Positions 1-10,949 of a stretch of DNA of 64,000 nt are shown here, in pieces. The stretch is from the NCBI GenBank assembly GCA_034440635.1, contig JAOTON010000979.1, positions 25,995 to 89,994 on the forward strand, in the 5' to 3' direction. The notes beneath the pieces are model-generated. The model was not told where the DNA came from. It was given only the letters and a program-made list of their open reading frames with translations, and made no database searches. Each line of letters begins with the position of its first letter. The first letter of the stretch is position 1. The position numbers and the translations under genes are program-made. The DNA comes from Lepas anatifera. Taxonomy: Eukaryota; Arthropoda; Thecostraca; Lepadidae.

Positions 1-2185
1 ACTTTTTAACGTAACCTAAAAACATACTACATCTTTGCTTATATCATTTTTTGGGCATCTTTGGTTCAATAAAAATGCAAATAAATCATTGACGGACAGG
101 GCATTTTTTAAGGAGAATTTAGTGGGGGGGCATTTCTTGTGATGGCCATTATAGTGTCTCCAGGGGAGCAAGGCCCCATTTTGAGGGGGTTTAATAAAAC
201 TTAGACGTGTTGGTGTTGTCATGTTCCTCGATTTTTGTTTTATTCCATGTCTAGAGATTGTAGATGCTGCCCAGGGCTGCCAGGTTTTTTAGTGGAAAAG
301 GTCAAACCGAGTTAGAAAAAGGGCCAAAGAGGGGCAAAATTTTATTTCCACTAAAATAGCTAAATAAATACCACAAAAGCCAGATTTGAGGCTAAAACGA
401 CCCCTAGCGGTAATCATAAAACCACAGAAAATGTGATTTGTATCACTGTTAAAAACTAATTTTTGACAGTTTGATATTGACTTGAGGCAATATTTTTAGC
501 ACACTACTCATTTAATAGGAAACCGTGTGGCCATCAAATGATTGTATCCACATAACCGGAACATTTTTTTGGATCATCAATCACCCCTCCCCCATTTTTT
601 ACTAACCATTTGCTGAGCTCAGTCAAAATGGGAGTAAACGTCTGTCAGACCCCCCGGGCCGCACCTGAGGCTCCCCTCCTCCGTCGGTGCGCACGAAGGC
701 GGGCGCTGCCCGGTCGCTAATTACCTAGCGGGCCGGCGGCGCGCGGTGCCGGACTCGCAGGCATGCGCCACCAGGCGCGGTTAGGTAGGTGGAGACGGTG
801 GGAAGAGATGCACGGCGACGAAGAGCGTCGGCGGCGGTATGGGGACCGTCGCCAGGTGCCCCCTCGGAGAGGGCACACAGGAACCCGTTTGGCGTCCCGC
901 TGACGGAGTCGGCCGACAGCGGTGGACCCGGACGGGCCCACGCCTCCCACCACATGAAGGCGGGTTGCACCAGGAGGCCTGCCTTCACTGCTCGGCAGGT
1001 CGCTCGGTTAACGAGGGCCTCCGTTTCTCTCAGATGCTTCAATCTGAGAAAGACTGACTAAGGACTGAGCTTGGAACGAGCTCGCCAGAGACCAGAGCCA
1101 ACAGGCCGTGACGGCCTAACAATCTTCTGTAATTTTTAGGTATAGGTATGTAGAATGCTTACCGTGTTATCTTTTGGCAGTTTGGGGCTTTCTGAAAAAT
1201 GGGCCCAATAGTTCTTATTTTTTGGTACATGCTTTTTCAATCGTTAAATAATCATTTACAATTTTGAGTCATTGTTGCCATTATTGGGAGGATAGCTATT
1301 TTTGGGAACTCAGACTGCAGTTTCCCTCATAACTGTCCTGGTTGAAGACCAGTGTGCAAAGTATGGCATTTTCGACGAGATCTCGTCAGTGAGAGTGCCC
1401 TCGGAGACAGGAGCGAGTGGTGCGAATTTTATCAACCTGGTGCGAATTTGCGAGAATGGTGCGCAGAAGGTGATACTTAAACCAAACAATTAATGGCTGA
1501 ACGGTTACTAAGACACAGGCGGGGGCCTTATAAAAAGTCCTTTACTAACTAACTTTTATAAGAGAGGTAGTATTGCATCATGTGGGTAGGAATAGGTGTG
1601 TTTTTCTCCCTGGTATATGGCAGATTGGTGCGAATTTTTCGAGGCTGGTGGTGCGAGGATTGTAGATGGCTGGTGCGATTTGTCTGGCCTGCTGCCATAC
1701 CTTGCAGACTGGGTTGAAGATGTCATTTCTTTGGTATTCAGTGGGGGTCAAGTAGTGATGATTTAAACCGATTTGAGTTTTTGTACGAGATTTGTACAAC
1801 ATGCCCCAACAGTCATTTCTTGTAGCCAGTGACATGGCTGATAAATTCAACGTCCATTCTATGAAAGCCCTGTTATTACGTTCTATCCCACAACAATGGA
1901 AGCAGCAGATAGCCCTTGAGGGTACCAAATTTAGCGGGGAAAACAAATTTGTTTGAGATTTTCCGACACATGCCTAAAGTAACAAAATGGGCATACACTA
2001 AATTTACCGTGAATCCACCAGAAACACGGGAAGAGGTTATAGAAGAGGTGATATGGGTTGGGCGTGGGGTGGAGATCCTGACGTGTTCTCAAGCTGCTTC
2101 TCCTTGCCTGGTTCTATTATCGTCGCAGTGAGATGTTTCGACGTTAGAAAACGTGTGGGCGCATGCCTATGAAGTGTGAATGTAA
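1..2185. other. gene-free stretch
   Basis: I see no supportable gene. Positions 640-1110 are markedly GC- and CpG-rich compared with the AT-rich flanks and read open in several frames, but no domain is recognisable; this could be an old transposon 5' region or a CpG island. Positions 1420-1680 contain several scattered copies of a GGTGCGA motif without a regular period. Confidence 0.5.
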
Positions 2186-2390
2186 CATGGCGGATCCGAT
2201 TGCCGATCGGAGGGCACCTTCCCGGGGAGGTGCCATCCCCGGAGGCGCCACTTATGACCGGCAAAACCTATCGTGGGCGCCAATCATATCGGTGGGTGCC
2301 GACTTTCGTATCCTGGGGGGTTAAGCGACATTTCAGGGGCGCCATCACCTTTCGGGGGCGCCGAGGCTGGGGCACCCTCCCCGACCCTTG
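2186..2390. mobile_element. hAT-like MITE, CATAGGCGGATCC family (eroded)
   Basis: It begins CATGGCGGATCCG and shares its interior (GCCGATCGG, ACCGGCAAAA, GGGCGCC modules, GCGACATTTCAGGGG) with the copies at 46689, 58373 and 61271. The flanks gaatgtaa and gaatgtga are a 7-of-8 match, as expected of an aged 8-bp hAT target duplication. The right terminal repeat is largely lost. It is non-autonomous, with no transposase. Confidence 0.65.
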
Positions 2391-3097
2391 GAATGTGAAG
2401 TTTGTATGTATTTGTTGATTTGAATCCAACAGCTTGTTCCCATTTTGCAGGTGATTTGGCAGCTATGTGAGGTTGAATTGTGCATTATCCATCTTGATAT
2501 TTAGATTGCCCTCATGCCACAAGAAGCTCTTGGTCTGAAAGATGTCAAAATATGGGAATCTCCAGGATCAAGCTCATGGTGCTACACATCAGGTAATAGG
2601 TATTTTTATAAGATGTTAATATCATGGGATCGTGGCTCTTTTTGAACTTTTTCCATAGACCATATAAAATATTAACAAAAAAATCTACCTCTGTGGATTA
2701 AGTGCAAAACGCCCAACAATGTATAATTATATCGCATGCCTTTCTGTTGTTGTTGGTGACTTATTCCATTGCCTAATGTTCTGATCAACATGGCTTCACT
2801 TCTTATGAATTAAATGTAAAAATGTTCCTTGCACGTGCCATCTGACCCTATGTAGCCCCTGAGACCTTTCATCTGCTAATACTTGCTGTGATTCTGGATA
2901 CTTGATAGTAGCGGCGTGTCCCAAAAATTAGGTGATCTCTAAGGTTGTCTAAGGTATCTCTAAGGTTTTCTAAGGCCTCTAGCTTGCTATGTTACAAATG
3001 AGAAACGAAAATGAAACAATAGTTCCAGCTTGGAATACACAGTATAATTGTATCAATGGGCTCCATTTAGGTAAGAATATACACCCAATGTACCACC
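2391..3097. other. gene-free stretch
   Basis: AT-rich sequence with no supportable gene, repeat or RNA feature. Confidence 0.4.
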
Positions 3098-3547
3098 TTA
3101 AAGGGAATGTGGCACCTTCATAACGTGATTTTAACTGAGATAGCCAAGTTGTAAAGTAAGTCGGAAAACCCGGTACTCCATATATCATTTGTCTTGGAAC
3201 TCGACATTTCCGTGGAAAAAAGCTAAAACCTACCTGACACCAGCCCTCTCATCAGCCCCTCGTCGAGCGGCCATTGTTGTGAGCTGCTGGTGTGACGACA
3301 TATGCTGACGTCACGATGAGCATCAGCCAATCGAAGCCCTGGAAGCGTTTCAAGTATGGTAGTGGTTGCCAGATCATGCCATCATCCACAGGCAGATATT
3401 TATTTTCCTAGAGGAGTACTTTTAAAAACAAAATATTGAAACTATCGAACATTTTTCGAGAAATTGGTGGTTTCATTATTTTTGGCTAAAAGTACGCCTA
3501 ATTTCACTAAATTCCAGGATTCGACCTAGGTGCCACATTCCCTTTAA
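3098..3547. mobile_element. TTAA-flanked MITE (piggyBac-like)
   Basis: A 450-bp element is bounded by TTAA at 3098-3101 and 3544-3547. Just inside lie perfect 16-bp terminal inverted repeats, AGGGAATGTGGCACCT (3102-3117) and its complement (3528-3543). TTAA duplication is the signature of piggyBac-superfamily transposition. No transposase is encoded, so it is a non-autonomous passenger. Confidence 0.8.
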
Positions 3548-4107
3548 TGAAAAGCAAATGTGATATAATCTGGACAGATGAAGCTTTTTTCATACTTAGG
3601 TAGCTTTATTTGCACCAAAAACGTAGAACTACTGTATCACACGTCTACCACCCATACGAGAAAATGCATCTTAGATTGTGCTGTGTATATTTGACTAGGT
3701 GTCTTAGAACATTAATTGCCGGAAATGCACTGTTGCATATGTGGAGGACTTCGCCTGTCAATGTTCTCTTTTACTTCCAAGTTAAGTTGCCTGAGGCAGC
3801 TGATCCATGTTTTGAGCAACAATTATTATGAATAGGTAGCAGATGTTACTTAATAAGTCTAGAGGACAAACCAAGAGATCTAGGTGGTACAATGGACAAT
3901 GGAATTATAGAAATATGTCGCATATCTTCCCTAATGCATGGTAACTATTTCCATACTATGAAAGTCGCTGAAAAGTAGCCAACCGGGAAGATTAGTGGAT
4001 TCAGTGTTACTGTTTTGTTTGTCACTTATTAGTTAACTTATCACAAATCACCACTTAGACCACAAATGATGGCAGCTGGAAAACTAGTCTAGACGTTCCC
4101 ATTTCAG
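3548..4107. other. gene-free stretch
   Basis: AT-rich, presumably intronic or intergenic sequence ahead of the possible exon at 4108. Nothing else is recognised. Confidence 0.4.
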
Positions 4108-4342
4108 CTAATGCCGAACATTGAAGAGCACGGAGGGAAGAGTATGACCTCATATTTCAAAGGACCTGACTTACACTACCGTGTGGAAACGTTGCTTGTC
4201 CTCAATTGCTTTTCGCCAACTAAACGATATCCCTGTCTGGCAGATATCAAGTTCAGCTTGAAGACAGAGCCATACCAAGGGACTCAAGACACCCTTGAAG
4301 ATGACTTCGACGTTGACGATGTCTTTGTGTCCTCCTTACCAG
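4108..4342 (+). CDS. possible coding exon, hypothetical protein with acidic C-terminal part
   Basis: The exon would start after a pyrimidine-rich acceptor (CCATTTCAG) and end at a donor (CCAG|GTATGC). It is open throughout for about 78 codons, entering in phase 0 and leaving in phase 1. The peptide ends in a strongly acidic run (DTLEDDFDVDDVF) followed by SLPG, and contains a sumoylation-like LKTE. I recognise no domain. The phase-1 exit is compatible with the phase-1 entry of the zinc-finger exons at 7781 and 9843, and an acidic linker fits a transcription factor, but assignment to that gene is inference. It could be a chance open frame; cDNA would settle it. Confidence 0.35.
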
Positions 4343-4924
4343 GTATGCATGTAATGTAACTTAGACTTCTAGTGTATGCTAAGCTAGCCGTGAGCTGCCG
4401 GAGGTAGTCCTATTATTCATGCCCACGTTGAGTGCTGTGGAACCTTGTTTTTTGTTTTTGTTTTTTTTTTTGGAGCTGGCTCGGCGTTGAAGCCTGGAGA
4501 ACCTGGCATTCTTGCCATCGCCGTTTCTCCTAGGGTGTGGGGGGTGGGGATGGGATGCCCCCATATTCATCTTGAACAATTAAACGGTCGAACCATTTCC
4601 CTTCAGTCTAGTCAGCGTGATCCGAGCATGTGAGATTTGCCCTTGACTGATCTTTAGTGCCAAAGTTAGCGAAGTTACCCCAGCTGCATTATATTGTTGT
4701 GATCTCACAACTAGATTCAGATTGGGGATCTAGTCACATTCCTGAGCTTTATTTAAAACTATTTAACCAGTATAGTATAAATACAGAGAAGACTATCCTC
4801 ACACTATTCTTAGCGTCGATGTGAAAGCGCCTGAGGCAATTTATTTTTAAGGTTTAATAACCAATAACTGCTGCGGTCATATTGCGTCGCACACTTCGCA
4901 GACCCTGGTGGGAGCGGTTTTCGG

Positions 4925-5025
4925 AATTAATTGCTTTTATTCCGAGAACCAGCCGGGTCTTGAACCCGGGACTGTGCGCTTATTACTCGGGAGGTGTTCT
5001 GCAATGGAGCCACACATCCATTTGG
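4925..5025 (-). repeat. tRNA-derived SINE remnant
   Basis: On the minus strand a B-box-like GGTTCAAGACCCGG lies within a tRNA-like 3' half (CCCGGGTTCAAGACCCGG followed by GGTTCTCGG). The A-box half is weak and the tRNA fold is not complete, so this is a SINE head or tRNA fossil and not a working tRNA gene. Confidence 0.4.
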
Positions 5026-5417
5026 GGGAATATGAGGTTCATATACATTTTTCATTTAGGATCTCGTAGGTAAAGTCTGACTCGGCAGTTGGCCCTGGAT
5101 AATTTAGAGAGACGAAAACTTTCTCATTATAATTTGCTGTGTGTTTGTACAGGAAAACCAATACGTTTCCTTGTAAGGTTGTACATTTTTTATTTTGCCC
5201 TCAATGTCTCGGTGGTGTCTTAGGGTGCCCGTCCTTCCTGGAAGTCCAAGCCAAATGTGCTGAAAATTTGCATGCTCATGTTTAATCTCTGGCCATGAGC
5301 GATTACATTGTGCACCATCCTATTGCCAGTTCAGTGCTGTCTCATATGGATTCACTCAACATTTCTGCGATTCGTTAGTTCTTGCTGAGTCTTTTCTCCC
5401 GTGATCTTCTAAAACAG

Positions 5418-5526
5418 TCAGCCGACAACATGCTAGAATCCTGTATTACAGAGCGTACGCCGGAAGAGCGGGGCATCCAGCTCGTGCTACTGGACGACGA
5501 AGACGATACGGAGATCGCCCCGCCAG
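5418..5526 (+). CDS. possible coding exon, acidic peptide, zinc-finger locus
   Basis: A 109-bp open segment lies between the acceptor CTTCTAAAACAG and the donor CCGCCAG|GTACAG. It enters in phase 0 and leaves in phase 1. The peptide has an acidic patch (LLDDEDDTEI) and ends APPG. The phase-1 exit joins correctly to the phase-1 zinc-finger exons at 7781 and 9843. No domain is recognised. It has the same entry and exit phases as the exon at 4108, so the two could be alternative exons. Support is splice signals and open frame only. Confidence 0.35.
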
Positions 5527-5667
5527 GTACAGTGCACCGCACCGTATTTCCCCAAGAACGTCATGCCTTGATTCTGTTGTGTGGTTTTGACTTAGCCACG
5601 CCATAGCATGGACAATGTCTACCCGGTGAGACGCAGGCAACAACAGAAATAAAAAACACCGGAGCCC

Positions 5668-5985
5668 ATTTGAAGCTGCTTTACTGGCATTTGAAGCTGC
5701 TTTACAGGCATTTTGAGGCCACTTTACTGGCATTTAAAACCACTTTACTGACATTTGACGCCGCTTTACTGGCATATGAAGCCGTTTTACTGACATTTGA
5801 AGCCGCTTTACTGACAATTGAAGCCGCTTTTCTGGCTTTTGAAGCCGCTTTAGTGGCATTTGAAGCCGTTTTACTGACATTTGAAGCCGCTTTACTGGCA
5901 CTTGAAGCCGCTTTCCTGGCATTTGAAGCCGTTTTACTGGCATTTGAAGCCGTTTTACTGGCATTTGAAGCCGTTTTACTGATAG
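5668..5985. repeat. 21-bp minisatellite
   Basis: About fifteen tandem, slightly diverged copies of a 21-bp unit close to CATTTGAAGCCGCTTTACTGG. Because 21 is a multiple of three, all frames stay open and give an artefactual repeat peptide (LLAFEAV or similar). It lies in the presumed intron between 5526 and 7781. Confidence 0.9.
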
Positions 5986-6059
5986 TTCAGTCACTGCTTC
6001 TGATACAGATACATATTTATTCGAATAGGGTCCACATCTGGCATGGTTTGGGTCCACAT

Positions 6060-7260
6060 CAAGTCTGTCAGCTGTCGGCTGTCAGGCGACATTTGCAGCC
6101 AAAGTGGAGTTGGCGGTCCAGTGGTACTCTCAGTAGCTTCGGGTGGTCACCCGCGGTCGCCGTCTTGCCGGCCACCTTGATGGCGCAGTCGATGGCGTCG
6201 CGCGACCACTGCGACAGCACCAGTGCCTGGGTTTTCCCCCTGCTACCGACATCTTGGAGCGCTGGGCCCAGCGGACGAGGGCGTCAGTTGCCAGCTGGGC
6301 GCGGGACTGTACCGATGTCATTGCCCGCGCAGAGGGCGGCGGTGTCATCTGCCGAGAGGAATGGGGTGACATCCGCGATCCTTTTGAGGTCTGCCGCGAG
6401 CGGGGCCGCCCATAACAAAAACAGGGTCGGAGACAGGACACCTGCCTTGCGGCAGGCCTGCCCGGAACACCCGCTCTTGGCTGATCAATCCGTTGACTTA
6501 CCTTAGCTTTTTCGACGGTCCCGAAGAAACTCAGTGCACTGGACACAACGGTGCGCCCATCTCCAGTAGTCTGAACCTTAAAAGCCTATGATCCACCGTG
6601 TCATAGGCGCGTGGAAAGTCGAAGGCTAGAAGGATAAACTTCCGGGTCGTCGCTCCGTCCGCCGCCCTCCCAGACCGTGACTGTGGGGAGCTGCCACCCA
6701 TCCTAAACTTACTGGATCAGGCGCCCGATGGAGTCTTCCACTGCACGCCCCTCTCTGAAGCCGACCTGCTCCGCGGGGATGTGATCTCCTTGCGGCGTAC
6801 GACAGGCGGGAGAGCACCAGGCGCTCCATCAGCTTCGACAGGTGGCTGATCAAGGCGATGGGGGCGGTAACCGCTGACGTAGCGCTTGTCCTTTTCAGCC
6901 TTCGGCAGTGGAACGATGGATGCGCGGCGCCGTTCTTGTGGGACACCCTCCTCGGCTATGAGGTGTTGAACAGCCTCAGCAGGTCAGCACGAGGACCGGC
7001 TTGAGGTGCTTGAACATCTCGCTGGTGATGCCATCCGGGCCACCGGTCTTCTTCAACTCGAGCTCCTGCAGCTCATGGCTCAGCCCGTCCATCGTGAAGT
7101 CCGAGCATCAGAGTCCTGCAAGTGAACTTGCGTCCGCCGCAGTCCTGGCACTGGCTGAAAGCAAGGCGGGATAGCTTCTGTTCAGCCTCTCAATCGTACT
7201 TCGGGGCACGCACTTGTCGCGAAACCCACGCCTAGGTCTAGCAGAAGGCCTCTGCTTTCT
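6060..7260 (-). pseudogene. decayed non-LTR retrotransposon reverse transcriptase
   Basis: Minus-strand frames, broken by frameshifts and stops, show reverse-transcriptase motifs in order. These are a GGPDGITSEMFKHL block near 7050, an IALISHLSKLMERLV block near 6840, a DFPRAYDTVDHRLL block near 6600, then RAGLPQG followed after a frameshift by VLSPTLF near 6450, and F-SADDTA near 6350 (the catalytic ADD motif). This is the palm domain of a LINE of the Jockey/R1/CR1 assemblage; finer classification is not possible by eye. It is an old dead copy inside the intron of the zinc-finger locus. Confidence 0.7.
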
Positions 7261-7349
7261 CTGAGTCCTTCGTCAGGGGTCGATTTTAAACAATGACAGA
7301 AAAATCAGAAGTTCTCCGTTTCATCTATTGCGTTCGAATCTCACTTGAA
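7261..7349. other. gene-free spacer
   Basis: Short stretch between the dead reverse transcriptase and the duplicated zinc-finger segment; nothing is recognised. Confidence 0.3.
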
Positions 7350-7570
7350 AACTAAATATAGAGCTGCTATGTTCCCTGTATAATCAAACCATAAAAACTC
7401 AACAGGCATACAACTTGTTTATTTTCCTTTCAATGTTCACCAGAAAGTTCACCGATTGAAACGTTATCGACTAATGGTGGGGTGTAGATAAGTAGTATAC
7501 TGGTAGCTGGTGGCGTATGATTAGCATATGTCTATTAGTTGGATGGCAGTTGCTCCTCGTCTAACTTGCG

Positions 7571-7634
7571 GTGTCTCAAAAATTGTGTGCTTGTCTGGTG
7601 GCGGTGTCTCAAAAATTGTGTGCTTGTCTGGTGT
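7571..7634. repeat. 31-bp tandem duplication
   Basis: Two adjacent near-identical copies of GGTGTCTCAAAAATTGTGTG plus CTTGTCTGGTG. The paralogous segment near 9636 has a single diverged copy, so the duplication arose after the segmental duplication. Confidence 0.85.
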
Positions 7635-7780
7635 CACCTTCCCAGGAAAATACAGTGGGGAACCAGAAGAAACTACGCCATTGAGCGGAAATCATAAACA
7701 TAAGGGGAGTGGAGACAGAAATCATCACTGATCTGTGGGTTTTTCACGGTTGACTTTTCTGACCATTATTTTGGTTTCAG

Positions 7781-8337
7781 GCGATGCTGGTGTATATTTC
7801 TGGAACACCCAATGCAACGGAGGACAAGAAGAGAACCAGAGACAAGAAGATAACCAGGGACAAGAAGATAACCAGGGGCAAGAAGAGAACCAAGGACAAC
7901 AGTTTGATAACCGTTTGAAGCCCAAACGCAAAGCCGCCGGCGAGCGAAAACAGTTGACGTGTAATCACTGTGCCTACTCTACAAATGACCCCAGATGGTT
8001 ACGGAGGCATCAGTTCACCCATCAACCTGTCAGTGGAAATAAAAAGTACAGCTGTGAAAACTGTGCCTACTCTACTGATTTCTTCTGCAACTTGGAGAGG
8101 CACGAGATAGTCCATCAAAGTGTCAGAGAATTAATGTACAAGTGCGACCAGTGTACCTACTCTACTGATCGTCACCATCATTTGAAGCAGCATCAGACCG
8201 TCCATCAACCCAGAAATAAGAAGAACAAGCGTGACCTTTCTTCCTCTTCCGCCGATAGACCTAGCGTCCTCAAGCAGCACCACTCAGGTGAGCGGTCTTA
8301 CGCCTGTGACAAATATGAGTTGGCGTTCGCTGATTGA
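7781..8337 (+). pseudogene. truncated C2H2 zinc-finger exon (copy 1)
   Basis: A terminal exon starts after TTGGTTTCAG with a phase-1 join. It encodes a DAGVYFWN segment, a Gln/Glu/Asn-rich tandem (QEDNQGQ-type units), a basic KPKRKAAGERK nuclear-localisation-like run, and then fingers. Three are intact C2H2 fingers of the CxxC-x12-HxxxH type (CNHCAYST, CENCAYST, CDQCTYST). A fourth has lost both cysteines (RDLSSSSADRPSVLKQH) and a fifth has CDKY in place of CDKC. The frame then ends at TGA (8335-8337) where copy 2 has CGA, a CpG-type transition. No fingers are recognisable downstream. It is either a dying paralogue or a short three-finger protein; I favour decay. Confidence 0.7.
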
Positions 8338-9424
8338 GGATCAGTGTCCCTGGTGCATCTGCAGCACTTCTCTGGTATTCCTGCTGTTGCACAAGCCGGT
8401 TGCAGGTATCGCTGTTTCATCTCGGCTTTGGAATAGCTTGTTCGCGGCACTGGTTCCCCACTTGAAGCGTGACTCAACGTCCTCTTCAATCAGGACAACG
8501 GTTACCTCTTTCAACTGACCCTGAGAGTTGAACTAAGACTTCGGAGACAATCAGAGCACCACGCGAACCAGACATTCCATAAAATCGTTTTTTTCTCACC
8601 CTTTCAGGGACACGCTGGGACCCATCAGGTCAGATGCGTGAAATTGGTCATGGATGAGGTGATGTAAGTTGTGTTGTTCTGTCTCTTATGTTTACGTTAT
8701 TCAAGGAACACAAGGAGGGGGAAGCCTCCGCCACTTCGGGTGGCCAAATTTACAAGATGTCCGTAGCAGCTATTGCTGTTTTATTTCGGCATTGCTTTCC
8801 AGGATTGAAGGTAGTAATTTCTTATATTTATCATGTGTTTTACGGTTTATTCCTTGTTCAACTCAAAGTATACGTGTGTGGCTTTTTGATACATACAAGA
8901 TGAGATAATTAAACCCTCAAGGAAATGACATCGCTACCGGTGCCAGGCCGCTACCACCTTTGCACCAGCCTGGACCAAGTTTGGACCAGATAGGCTTCCC
9001 CAGGGCCGGAAACAGGAACCAGTCCCAGTTTTTCCATAAAGTTCCATCTCTAATTCCTCCTGAGCTCTCAGTTGCGAAAAGCGTGCCGAAGTTGGCATGG
9101 CACCTCCATGGGAATGAACTAACGTTGCCAAGCATCCCGGGCTTCCTGGTTTGTATGTCCCAGAACTCGCCTTGTACGGAGGAAACAGTGCTCCATAAGC
9201 ATACTGCCTTTTGAGAGAGCTGATGTTTTCTACTAAGCACTGTCTTCCTACGGCCCTGACGGCTCCCGACGGATGCTGAGATTTTGGGGCGCAGGAGTTT
9301 GGGTTCGACGGGGTGGATACTCGCTTTAAGTGCAAACTGTTTCTCCACAAATAGTGAGTTTTGTGATCAATGACATGAAAATTTGGGGGCTCTCTGATTG
9401 GTCTCATACTTGAGTATTTTTACT
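8338..9424. other. spacer between zinc-finger copies
   Basis: No supportable gene. Long minus-strand open frames at 8917-9407 overlap one another in different phases and have no recognisable domain. Confidence 0.4.
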
Positions 9425-10430
9425 TAATTGAATATAAAGCTGCTACGTCCCCTATATGATAAAACCATAAAAACTCTTCAAGAGCCATCCAACACGTTTT
9501 TTTATATTCACCAGAATGTTCACCAGTTGAAACGTGATGGAGTACCGGCAGAATGCTGATAAGTAGTATAACTGGTGGCCTATCATCAGCATATGCCCAT
9601 AATTCGCATGGCAGAGGCTCCTCGTCGACTTTGGGGTGTCTCAAAAAATTGTCTCCTCGTCTAGTGTCACCTTTCCCGCGAAAAGCGAGTAGAGGCCATT
9701 GTAGTACTGTTCTACTGTGGTATAAAACCAGTAGAGACTGTGCCATTGAGCGGAGATCATAAACATAAGTGGAGTGGAGACAAATCATCACTGATCTGTG
9801 TGTTTTTACGGTTGACTTTTCTAACCGTTACTTTGATTTCAGGCGGTGCCAGTGCGCATTTCTGGAACGCCCAATACAACGAAGGACAAGAAGAGAACCA
9901 GAGACAAGAAGATAACCAAGGGCAAGAAGAGAACCAGGGACAAGGAGATAACCAAGGGCAAGAAGAGAACCAAGGACAACAGTTTGACAACTGTTTGAAG
10001 CGCAAACGCAAAGCCGCCGGCGAGAAAACAGTTTAAGTGTAATCACTGTGCCTACTCTACAAATCACCCCAGATGGTTACGGAGGCATCAGTTCACCCAT
10101 CAACCTGTCAGTGGAAATAAAAAGTACACCTGTGAGCACTGCGCCTACTCTACTGATATATTCTTTAACTTGGAGAGGCACGAGATAGTCCATCAAAGTA
10201 TCAGAGAATTAAAGTACAAGTGTGACCAGTGCAGCTACTCTACTGATCTTCCCTATGATTTAAAGAAGCATCAGAACGTCCATCAATCTGTCCCCAGAAA
10301 TAAGAAGTACAAGTGTGACCACTGTTCCTTCTCTGCCGATCATCCCAGTACCCTCAGAAGGCACCAGTTCGTCCACACAGGCCAGCGGCCGTACGCCTGT
10401 GACAAATGTGAGCTGGCATTTGTTGATCGA
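9425..10430 (+). repeat. segmental duplication, copy 2
   Basis: It is the partner of 7350-8337, with the same order of landmarks (CATAAAAACTC, TTCACCAG, GATAAGTAGTATA, GGTGTCTCAAAAA, acceptor, Q/E/N-rich repeat, first fingers). Divergence is visible, so the duplication is not very recent. Confidence 0.85.
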
Positions 10431-10949
10431 GGTGGTCTCAGACGTCACACGGCCTCAGTCCACGATAGGCTCAGACCGCACAAGTGCCACGTCTGCGGTA
10501 AGGCGTATACAAGGTTATGGCATCTCAACATGCATCAGCGCCTACACACCGGTACCTTTGTGGCACATTGCGAACAATGCGGAGAACGGTTCACGTCTGA
10601 CGCCAGCTGGAAAGCACACATGCGGACTCATGGCGCAGTGAAGTCTCACATGTGTCAGATGTGTCCAGCCCGCTTTTTTACAAAAGCTGAACTGACAAAA
10701 CACACGCGGAAGCACACTGGGGAACGGCCTTACCCATGTCCACACTGTAGTGTCAGGTTCAGTACTCCCACTGCTATGAACTCTCATGTGATTTTAATTC
10801 ACACACAAAACTTCAAGCACCGATGTGAGACGTGTGGGAAGGGATACATTAATCCCAGTCAGCTTCGAGTACACAGCGAGACCTGTGGAGCGAAGCGAGA
10901 CGATTCATTATCTGCGGGTAGGATGATTGACTATGCTCTGCCAGGCTAG
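9843..10949 (+). CDS. C2H2 zinc-finger protein, terminal exon with frameshift (copy 2)
   Basis: This is probably a nuclear DNA-binding transcription factor. The exon starts after TTTGATTTCAG (phase 1) and encodes a GASAHFWN segment, a tandem Q/E/N-rich stretch (QEENQGQ-type units) and a basic KRKRKAAG run. That frame stops at 10034-10036. The finger array continues in another frame from about 10024. Alignment to copy 1 (GGCGAGCGAAAA against GGCGAGAAAA) shows that two bases, CG, are missing. Downstream are ten fingers to 10949, starting CNHCAYST, CEHCAYST, CDQCSYST, CDHCSFSA, CDKCELAF, CHVCGKAY, CEQCGERF, CQMCPARF, CPHCSVRF and CETCGKGY. The last ends HSETC, giving C2HC. The array has no internal stop and no early ATG of its own, so the shift is probably recent or a base-call error. 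Confidence 0.75.

Larger units (their letters stand above)
7350..8337 (+). repeat. segmental duplication, copy 1 (zinc-finger terminal exon plus upstream intron)
   Basis: Intronic sequence from about 7350 (CTGCTATGTTCCCTGTATAA onward, including GATAAGTAGTAT and GGTGTCTCAAAAA landmarks) and the exon from 7781 align colinearly with 9430-10430, an offset of roughly 2.06 kb. The duplication therefore includes the intron as well as the coding exon, which indicates DNA-level tandem duplication and not retroposition. Confidence 0.85.

Noticed and set aside
1813..1921. Possible exon reading SFLVASDMADKFNVHSMKAL, faintly BTB/BACK-like
   Set aside because: The frame is short, the acceptor lacks a good pyrimidine tract, the donor GTACCA is poor and no partner exon was found.
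5670..6506. 278-aa plus-strand frame
   Set aside because: The first part is the 21-bp minisatellite and the second part is antisense to the dead reverse transcriptase.
8917..9407. Overlapping minus-strand frames of 143 and 157 aa
   Set aside because: Two phases of the same DNA, no domain, no splice support.
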